DNA from: Mesostigma viride | Taxonomy: Eukaryota > Streptophyta > Mesostigmatophyceae > Mesostigmatales > Mesostigmataceae | Reading direction: 5' to 3' | DNA length: 25,000 nucleotides | NCBI GenBank assembly: GCA_009746045.1 | Contig: RPFO01000076.1 | Location: 2,093,096 to 2,118,095 of the forward strand | Shown here: piece by piece, positions 1 through 7,600 of the stretch | Numbering within the stretch: position 1 is the first letter of the stretch | Layout: every line of letters begins with the position of its first letter | The notes under the pieces: model-generated | Told to the model about the DNA's origin: nothing | Seen by the model: the letters and a program-made list of their open reading frames with translations, nothing else | Databases searched by the model: none | Program-made: the position numbers and the translations under genes

Positions 1-977
1 ATGGAACCGGTCCAGCCCAAGGCCCACCGTCCCGTAGTACCACTCACATAGCGGCGTTCATTCTCATCTGTTATAAAGAAACTACGTTCAGAGAACACCG
101 ATTCAGAGAAAACCGATTAAGATCACTCAGCTCCCAAGAAGACCAGCATTTGATTGAATACAACAAGTGGAGCCCTGCCACAAATGCAGCAGTTAACAGT
201 GGCCTTAAGGTTTCTCAATCCGCACGCGGAAGCAAGAAGCCTCCACCCAATTACCCCCCCCTGGCGCCAACCCCATTGCGCCGATTAAACTCATGACCAC
301 CGTGCGCGAAAGAGCGTGTCGCAACATCTTAAATGGCGACTCAGCCCGCGCTAGGCTATATTAACCCCCGCAGGGGCCCGCTGGTTACTGACAATGCGAC
401 ACAAGCCGGTGACCACCCCAAAAGCAAGCCCTCAAAAAGAGCCAGCATTTCGCAATTCCGGAACCGTCCAAAAAGGAAAGAGGTTTTACGACACCATAAT
501 AGACTGAGCCGCGCAGCAGGTGCTGAGACGAAAAGGAACGACAAAGGTCTGGCGTAGCCTCGCCTCCCTAAGACGCCCTCCCCAACTCGAGTCTCGCAAT
601 AGGGAAATTTCTAGCTTCGGAGCGCAACTCTCGCGCGGCTCCTACTATTGTCCCCAACTACCCCTCCTCGGCAGGGGCAGCTGGACAACTGACCTGCCGC
701 CACAAAAAAAATTTATGAAAAAAACAGGCCGTTGCTGACAGGAACCTGGTTCAGGACCTTTTGAGTCCAGGTCACGTCCCACGCACCATCGCAAGGTGGC
801 AAGCCTGCGATGTGACACTAGAGCTGTTTTAGAAACTTACAAACAGCTCCGCCGAAGCTGGCCAAACCGCCGGAGTAGCGCCCCATCCTTCGCCCATGTC
901 AAAAAGACCCGCAGCCGGGGAAAACGACATGGGGGTAAATTTAAATTTTCTTTCCGTTGCACGACCAACTATACTTA
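1..977. other. No recognisable gene
   Basis: I see no exon, RNA gene or protein family here. Short open frames exist on both strands but show no family resemblance. The only structure noted is a 15-bp tandem pair at 87-116, listed separately. Confidence 0.5.
87..116. repeat. 15-bp tandem pair, recurring at 3643
   Basis: Two adjacent 15-bp units, TTCAGAGAACACCGA and TTCAGAGAAAACCGA, differ at one base. The 18-bp string ATTCAGAGAAAACCGATT at 101-118 recurs exactly at 3643-3660, on the other side of the LINE-like element. The two sites may be pieces of one dispersed repeat family. Confidence 0.6.
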
Positions 978-1029
978 ATGCTTCGATCAATATACTATGC
1001 TTTGATCAGAATACTATGCTTGGTCGAAC
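978..1029. repeat. 19-bp tandem repeat, about 2.7 copies
   Basis: Units ATGCTTCGATCAATATACT (978-996) and ATGCTTTGATCAGAATACT (997-1015) are followed by a partial third unit. Function unknown. Confidence 0.75.
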
Positions 1030-1419
1030 AACTTAGCGGTTGTGCCACCATCTGCCTCGGCTACAAGACAGATGCAACCCGCGCTAGAATGTGCAATTTT
1101 GCACAGGCGGCCATTGCCGCCATTGTGAAAGAAACAATTGCGGATCATTGCCTGCCGGCATGGCCCGCCGACACACAAGCTGACATCATCCTAAATTAAT
1201 TAACACCGGCATGCGTCACACGCCGGCCTGAACAGTGCTGAAAACGCCACTACAAACAACGTGGCCACGCACCCCCAGGCTAGTGCGTTAACCGTACAGG
1301 TAGTTGTACAAGGTTCCCAAGACTGACAAACATAAAACTCGCCCATCGACCCCTTGGGCCGGTCCGAATCCACTATACAATAATTAATCACGACTCACTA
1401 AAGAACCCAAATCAGCCAA
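1030..1419. other. No recognisable gene
   Basis: No coding family is recognised. The stretch contains AT-rich TTAATTAA words near 1193 and 1380. Its last nine bases (1411-1419, ATCAGCCAA) may be the target-site duplication of the neighbouring LINE-like element. Confidence 0.45.
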
Positions 1420-1746
1420 TTAATTAATTAATTAAAATCATAGCTCCGTTGGGAGCATATGTAACACATAGCCCTGAGAAAGGGGCATCTATGGGTTTGT
1501 AATACAATCAGGGCTACAACCTGCAGGTGGAGGATGTACAACTGTCACCTGCTCTGGGTGCACAAGGTGCACCTGCACCGCCATGATGGTTCATGCCTCC
1601 TTAACAAGCACAGGCACCCAGGGGGGGCTTGAGGAGAGGGCCTAGAAGGCCTGCATGACATATGGGGTGGAGGGTATGTGGCTAGGCTATAGCTGGTGTA
1701 CACATGGCATCTCAGCAGAGAGTAACTCCCTGCATAGGCATCGCAT

Positions 1747-1839
1747 GGCTAAATTCTTAATGCATCATCCATGGGAGGTCCCATTGTAGGCTGGGCGCGG
1801 CTAAATACTGAAAGCATCATCCATGGGGGCCATTATGGG
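1747..1839. repeat. 52-bp tandem duplication in the LINE tail
   Basis: GGCTAAATTCTTAATGCATC at 1747 and GGCTAAATACTGAAAGCATC at 1799 begin two diverged tandem units that both continue with ATCCATGGG. The unit is inside the element's 3' tail. Confidence 0.65.
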
Positions 1840-1903
1840 CGCACATGCGCGTGGGCCACTTGCAAAGGCTAAGCCTATCTAATCTACACTACTGGTATAT
1901 TCC

Positions 1904-3257
1904 CTATTCTGGGGTGGCAGGAGGGGCCTGCCAGGGCTTGTGGTCAACGTGGATGACCGCCCCCCTCCAGTATACCGGCTTCCCCCCTGCACGCTGCCGG
2001 AGCTGAAGGTAGGTCGGCCATAGCTCGCGTCGCCGCTGTTGCTGGGCCAAGGTCAAGTCGTCGTCCAGCGTGAAGCGAGTCTCCGAGAGCTTCTTGCGGC
2101 ATTAAAGGAACGCCAGCTTGTCCGTCATGTACTTAAAGGTGAGGAGCCGGGCCAGCCTTCCCCCGCGCGCGGGGGAGGCGGACAGCCGACATGTCCAGCT
2201 CACCAGTGAGTAACATGGGGGCAAGAATGGCGCGCTTAACTGCCTCAAGGAGACTCGTGGAGGTCTCACCTGCCGGCTGGTCGAAGTGCTTGACGATGAC
2301 ATTGTGGCTGCGCTTGTCGAGCTCGGCCGCCTCGCGAAGGTCGAGGGCTTGTTGCTTGAGTTGTGCCGCGATGGTGGAGGTGGTGGAGGTGGTATGATGC
2401 TTAAGCAAGTCCGCCCAGGTGGAGGGAACATCACTGGCCGGGCCAGCAGGTGCCGGCTGGGCAGCGATTTCCTGCACCGCTTGGGCGGTGAGGCCGGCGG
2501 TGTCATGCAAGCTCTCGAGGGCGGTGGCGGTGGCTTGAAGGTGTTGGTCGAGGTCGAGGAGCTGGGCTTTGATGTCGGCAGTGAAGGCGGAAACGGCGGT
2601 GGAGGTGGAGGCGGCGGCGGTGGAAATGTGAGGAAGTTCAGCAGTCAGCGTGCCGCCGATTGCTGAAATGTCGGCAGCAAGGGGGGTCACGTGCTGCTGG
2701 AAGGCTTCCGTCAGGATGGAACGGAGTGTGGGGGCGGTGATGGATGGAGCCCAGATCTCGCCGTCGGAGCGCTGGAGAAGGGAGTTGAGGATGGCGTGCT
2801 GGAGTTCGGGGCGGGGGATGTTTCCGGGCAGCGGGAGGGGGAGCCATGGGCGGCCGTCCGGGAGGAGGAGGCGACGGTTGGAGTGGAGATGGTGGCACAG
2901 GTCGTAAATCGAAGCGTAATCCCCGAAGAAGATGCAGCGCATAGCATCGGTCGGAGACGGGTTGGCCCAGTCGTAATCGTCGACCTTGAAAGGCCGGGGC
3001 CGAAAGCTCGGTTCTGAGGGGCGTGAAGACCCTCCTGTTTGGTCAGCTGGGCGGGTGCGCTTGGGGTCAGGCGATGCAGATGGCGAGGCGTTAAGCCCGG
3101 GAGGTTGCTGGCCGACCACCAGTGCACGACTAGTGTCATCGCCGCCTGCCGGACCTGATGGCGAAGCTGCAGCCGGAGCTGCAGACGTATTTTCATTGCC
3201 GAGCGCAGCCGCCAGGCTGCGTTGCGTCGAGGCGCGTTTGTTCGCCATATATTGCAT
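1904..3257 (-). pseudogene. LINE ORF1-like protein, frameshifted
   Basis: The open part (2133-3257, 374 codons) starts at an ATG at 3257; a second ATG at 3248 begins MANKRAS. The protein has a disordered Ala/Pro/Ser N-terminus, a globular stretch with WANPSPTDAMRCIFFGDYAS, a helical Ala/Thr-rich region likely to be a coiled coil, and an RRM-like end with NVIVKH and RLPRARGKAGP. L1-type ORF1 proteins have this order and bind the element RNA. Against the second copy, an 8-nt deletion near 2145 breaks the frame. It is followed by an in-frame stop, and a further 1-nt shift comes before the ancestral stop at 1904-1906. The matching C-terminal words FTLDDDLTLAQQQRRREL and ELWPTY are still readable past the breaks. 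It cannot make the full protein. Confidence 0.7.
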
Positions 3258-3354
3258 AATAGCGTCGGAAAATTATATCAGCATGTGCGTCTTAGAAAGA
3301 CGAAGCGATTGTGATATTCACGGCTAAATTCGGTGCTCAAACGTGATCAGCCAA

Positions 3355-3673
3355 AGATTCGTTAAGCAACCAGCCGACCCTACAGGTCCCCACCTAACCT
3401 CAGCTGGTGCAACCAAACACGAATCTTTGCAAGCAAGTCGTATAAAACCTACAATTAATTTTCTCGGACCGCTAATTAATAGCCACCGACCCTTATAAAC
3501 AACCGGGTCATCCAAGGAAAATTCGGGCGAGCAGGAAACCCTTTGTACAGATCGAATTAGTCAGCCCATGTCGCAGACAGCCTTCCACATCCAGGCCAAG
3601 GCATGGCGGCCTTATCTTTCCCGCATGCGTTAATTAAACTATATTCAGAGAAAACCGATTGCCACGTGTCAGA
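3355..3673. other. No recognisable gene
   Basis: No exon or family is recognised. The stretch carries TTAATTAA words at about 3471 and 3631 and the 18-bp dispersed string at 3643-3660. Confidence 0.45.
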
Positions 3674-3727
3674 TTACAACGCGATACATCGCGTTCTAAC
3701 CCTGCAACGCGATGTATCGCGTTGTAA
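3674..3727. repeat. Perfect 22-bp inverted repeat, nested palindrome
   Basis: The arms 3674-3695 and 3706-3727 are exact reverse complements around a 10-nt loop (CTAACCCTGC). Each arm is itself a near palindrome, AACGCGAT-AC-ATCGCGTT or its complement, so the 8-mer occurs four times in alternating orientation. It would form a strong hairpin or cruciform. No protein is encoded. Confidence 0.9.
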
Positions 3728-3858
3728 AAAAACACGGGTTAATTAATGCAAAGCAAAGCAAGGCCAGAAATGGATTGCCGAGTTAGTTCGATGGATGGCT
3801 TCCCAACCGGACAGCCACCACAGCCAGCATCTCAGCAGCATGGAAATGGTGTCTGCCG

Positions 3859-4149
3859 GTGTACACCCCCAGCTCCACGTTTAAGATTCCCAGGTTTAAG
3901 ATCTTGAGACCCTGGATTTGGACATTTCAGGTTTGAGATCGCAGGGCTGGTTTCGGGCAAAAAGATCTGAAAGTAGGTCCGAATAGCTGGTCAATGGTAT
4001 GCGATACAGATTTATGTACTCATGTATACTGCATCAGGTTTACAGCTCTCAACTTTAAGATCGTCAGCCGTGGATTTGATTTTAGGTTTAAGATCGCAGC
4101 CCTGGGTCGGCCGGACCCCAATCTTAAACGTGGGGCTGGGGGTGTACAC
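3859..4149. mobile_element. MITE with 30-bp terminal inverted repeats
   Basis: The left end (3859-3888) begins GTGTACACCCCCAGCTCCAC and the right end (4120-4149) is its reverse complement with one mismatch over 30 bp. The 291-bp interior has no reading frame of its own and contains two internal repeats built around TTTAAGATCGCAG. TGTACAC is present at both ends and is palindromic, so it could be either a 7-bp target duplication or part of the inverted repeat. A truncated copy lies at 9776-9846. It sits 57 bp beyond the bL25 stop codon, so it is probably in the 3' UTR of that gene. The superfamily is not assigned. Confidence 0.85.
4039..4043 (-). promoter_or_regulatory. Candidate poly(A) signal of bL25, inside the MITE
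   Basis: Read on the minus strand this is TGTAA, the usual poly(A) signal of core chlorophyte algae. It is the first TGTAA after the bL25 stop codon, 164 nt downstream, and lies within the MITE. Whether it is used depends on the organism being a chlorophyte and needs transcript 3' ends. Confidence 0.35.
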
Positions 4150-4206
4150 ATAACCCTAGCTCTCTCTGTACTAAAAAACACGACCTTTGTGCTGCTAACA
4201 CCGCCA

Positions 4207-4625
4207 TTACGTCTTTCCAGCAGCGGGTTTCGCCGCCGCCGCCGCTGCCGGCTTGGCCGCACCACCCGCAGGCGCGGCTGGCTTGGTCGCAGCGCTCCCT
4301 GCCGGCTTGGCTGCTGCAGCCCCCCCAGCTGGGGCCGATTTCCCAGCGGTCGCAGAGACCTTTGCGGCGCTGCCAGCGGATGGCGTGGCTGCGGCTTCCT
4401 CCTCGTCATCTCCAGACGCACCCTTGAAGGCAGAGCCCGAGATGTTGCACACGGGGAGCGTCGGGTCCTTCACGGCCAGCTGCATGTGGCGCCCCATCGC
4501 TATGTCCTCGCACACGAGCCGCTCGCCGATGGTCATCGCCGACAGGTCGACGACGATGGCGGCCGGGATCTTGTCTGCCTCGCACATGCACGCAAGCGTG
4601 CGCTTGATGATGTTCAGGAAGCCGC
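4207..4625 (-). CDS. bL25 exon 4: CTC domain and low-complexity tail
   Basis: The acceptor is CCATCCACCAG at 4626. The exon begins with the rest of the split glycine, then GFLNIIKRTL, IPAAIVVDLSAMTIGERL, and DPTLPVCNISG, which is the conserved L25 C-domain. After that come DDEEE and about 60 residues of Ala/Pro/Lys/Gly ending AAGKT and TAA. The tail is longer than usual and resembles the lysine-alanine tails of other algal proteins. Confidence 0.88.
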
Positions 4626-7600
4626 CTGGTGGATGGGCAGCCAGGGACAGTGAAAGGTGGCAGTTTGGGGCGGGTGGTGGATGGGCAGCCAGGGGCCGTG
4701 CGAGACACCCGACAGGCTGGTGTGGATGGTGAGGCACACCTTGCGGAGAAAGCGGCGAATAGAAATGGCACTATTCGCAGACTTTCTGGCGTCTATTCTA
4801 GCTCCGCAGAGCAGAGTAGAACAGAACAGAGCATCTCATCCCGCTGGTAAACACCACTAAGATGCTGTAGTGCAGACAGTGTGCTGTAGTGTATACAGTA
4901 CCCACCAGTCGTGCTCCATTGCTGTACAACACAAATACAGTAGTGCAGACAGTAAACATCTTTTATAGACTAGACAAAAACGAGAAGGTAGCACAGCTGG
5001 CGTTCCCTTTCCATGTGCGTGGAAATGTGCATGCCATGACCTGAGATACACCTAAAGCCCTCGTTCCTGGTTGGTCGATAACTAATGATGAACCGCTTGC
5101 GCTTGCCAAGAAGACGAGGTGAGGTCACCCAGGGCTCAACCCACGTACAGTGAGGGAGGGGGTTTGCAGGCCCAGCAAGATAACAATCTACGCAACCTTA
5201 TCTGTGTACATGGACCTTCCATAAAACAAGAGGAAGAGTGATAAACCAAGGGTTGAAAATAAGCCAGGCGTACGGTGACTCCACGTCTCACATACCGATT
5301 CACCTAGGATCAAAGACAAACCAGGCCTAGTCGTTTTCAACTGGCTGCCAATTCGTTTTCAACTGGCTGCCTATTCGTTTTCAACTGGCTGCGTATTCTT
5401 ATCCACTGGCTGCCTATTCGTTTCCCCCTGGCTGTATGGTTAGACAATTGAGCTGTCTGACTCAGCTGGCTGATTGGCCAGGCTGTCATTCAACGATGTG
5501 TGTCATTCAACGATGGGCGACTCCCCCTTGCGTATGGGCGACTCACCCTTGCGTATACCAGGGCACTTGATACGCTAAAGACAAAACAAGGCCTACTGTA
5601 GCGGTCGCGTGACATCAAGCCCCTCACCCTTGCGTATGCCGGGGCACACATCCGCGTCCACAAACTTGATCGGGATGTTGACCTTGACCGGCTCCGAGGG
5701 GACCGAGAAACCCAGGAAAGACACGTTCTGGGGCTGCTCGTTAATGGGGCTGGTCTGGACCTGCGGCGTGGCAACACGGGGCAATGGGTGGTTGGGCGCT
5801 CATCAGACGACAGTAAGATGGGGCTGGGCTGGAGTTGTGTAAGGTCAAGGATTAAGGGTTTCATGTTTGGGATAGGGGTTTTGAGGTAGGGCACAGCAAC
5901 ACTTGGCGGCTGGCGGTCGAACTGTTGGGCAGCAAATTTTGATTCAAAGGGGGAAATATAGCTAAATACTAATATTAGTATCAATTAGACAACCAGCATA
6001 GGCATAAAATCTGCAGAGTCGTATAATTTAGAAAAGGAATGTTGAATGTAAAAAATGGACACCTTGAGTTCTGCATGGTGCTGCAGCATATACTACGATT
6101 TATTTAAATCAAAATAACAAACAAGGAGCGGGCCAAGGAAGTAAGTTGTTAGCGCTAGTTGATAGGCAAAATGACAATTGATTAGAACTAGATAATAACA
6201 TATAGCATATAGTATACATACAACAAAGAACATACACACATATAATCAGGGACAGTGCATGCCCTGTCATCATGGGAGGCAGTATACGAAATGATGTGTA
6301 CTATACAGCACATGGCACATACAGAGTAGGACCACGAGTCTTACACATACAATCTGGGGCAGCGCGCTGATGGTCATCATCCAGGGAGGTACAAGACTAC
6401 AATTTATGTGGACTATGGTAGAATGTTATATCAGGAACATATGGACACCTACAATCTGCGGCAGCGCCCGTATGGTCATCACGGGCTGCGGCTCTGGTTT
6501 GGCCACGTCCCCCCCCGCACCGCCCTGCTCCTGCTCGTTGGCGCCCTCGCCCTCGTCGTCGCCGCCCTTTGCGTTTTGAAGCTTCTTGAGGTCCCGCGCT
6601 TTGGGCGGGGGCGGCGGGATGCTGCCGTCGTAAATCTGCTGTCCGGCAAGTGAGGGAGGCGAGCGGAAGGCAAGGCATTTGGTTAGACACCGCAAGAGCC
6701 CCATAAAGACGGACATTGGATGTGGCCGTCGTGAACATGCCCACGTGGGCGGTTTGAGGGAAGTCGAAGGCAGAACCTTGTCTTGCACAAAGCGAGCGGT
6801 GGGTAACAGAGCGCAAGGCATAAGAGGTTTTGTTAGACACAGAAAGCCAAGTAGGGGGGAAAGGGGTTGATGGTAAAAGCTTCACTGGCGGGCACCCCTG
6901 CTGAAGGGATAAGAGTTCCAAACGGTTCTTCTAGGCAGAGAATCTTGCTACACGACATGTTCACTAATTAGCAAGTATTGCAAGGTTTTGTTGGCACCTC
7001 TAGGATGCCCCTGTCTGTGGTGATGGTGACATGTTGCTACACGTTCCCTCATATGCTCTCATCACATACCGTCCTGGATATAGTCACTGGATACATACAA
7101 ATTGACAGGCATGGTCGTTAGAAGTATTGTCCACACCACCGTATAACGTGCCACGTTTCAGGGATTGGTTCTACCTTCAACACTGCTTCTATTCAATGGA
7201 AATAGCACGCTGCATGTGTGGGCCGCACCGTCCGCTGCTCTGGACCCCTCACACGGCCACACGCTAGCCAGCGCCCAACGACTTCATTGTTGTCTAATTC
7301 GTTACATCGTTTTGTGCTATAAGAGCCATCATCAAGGGTGGGTGGGCAACACGGGCGGCACGACTGCCACGTGCAGTAGTACATGTGGCTAGCCAGCCAG
7401 CCGGGCAGACCTCCCTGGAAGATAGCCATCAAGTAATGGTTCTAGTTCATTGCTACCATCGACCAAAGGGTGGACAGTGACGCAAGCTTACTGTGGGGAA
7501 AGGGTGACGTGACGTGCTCCCAGGGTGGTTCTAAACAGGCTCCAGGGTGTCTCTCCCCATGCCGGTCGCGAGCCAGCGGACAACTAAGCAACCCAACTAA

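Larger units (their letters stand above)
1420..3345 (-). mobile_element. ORF1-only LINE-like retrotransposon
   Basis: On the minus strand this holds a LINE ORF1-type protein followed by a roughly 460-bp untranslated tail that ends in a (TTAA)n microsatellite at 1420-1436. No reverse transcriptase or endonuclease reading frame lies between ORF1 and the tail. The tail is homologous to the sequence after ORF1 in the second copy at the right end of the window; for example CCTGAGAAAGGGGC here matches the reverse complement of 24973-24986 with one indel. The nine bases ATCAGCCAA abut the tail (1411-1419) and recur at 3346-3354, so the element may span 1420-3345 with a 9-bp target-site duplication. 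The boundaries are inferred; the LINE identity rests on ORF1. Confidence 0.65.
4626..5627 (-). other. bL25 intron 3
   Basis: This is a 1002-bp GT-AG intron. It carries a copy of the exon 4 acceptor region (4676-4694), five 22-bp tandem repeats (5331-5436) and a copy of the exon 3 donor (5515-5570). No nested gene is seen. Confidence 0.75.

Noticed and set aside
2102-2506. 134-codon minus frame ending DKLAFL
   Set aside because: Mostly a shadow of ORF1; only its last residues are the true ORF1 frame after the 8-nt deletion, covered by the pseudogene entry.
2286-2666. Gly-rich plus-strand frame inside LINE copy 1
   Set aside because: Antisense shadow of the Ala/Thr/Ser-rich ORF1.
6397-6921. 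174-codon minus frame overlapping bL25 exon 2
   Set aside because: A different frame from the one that joins exons 1 and 3; it has no family resemblance.
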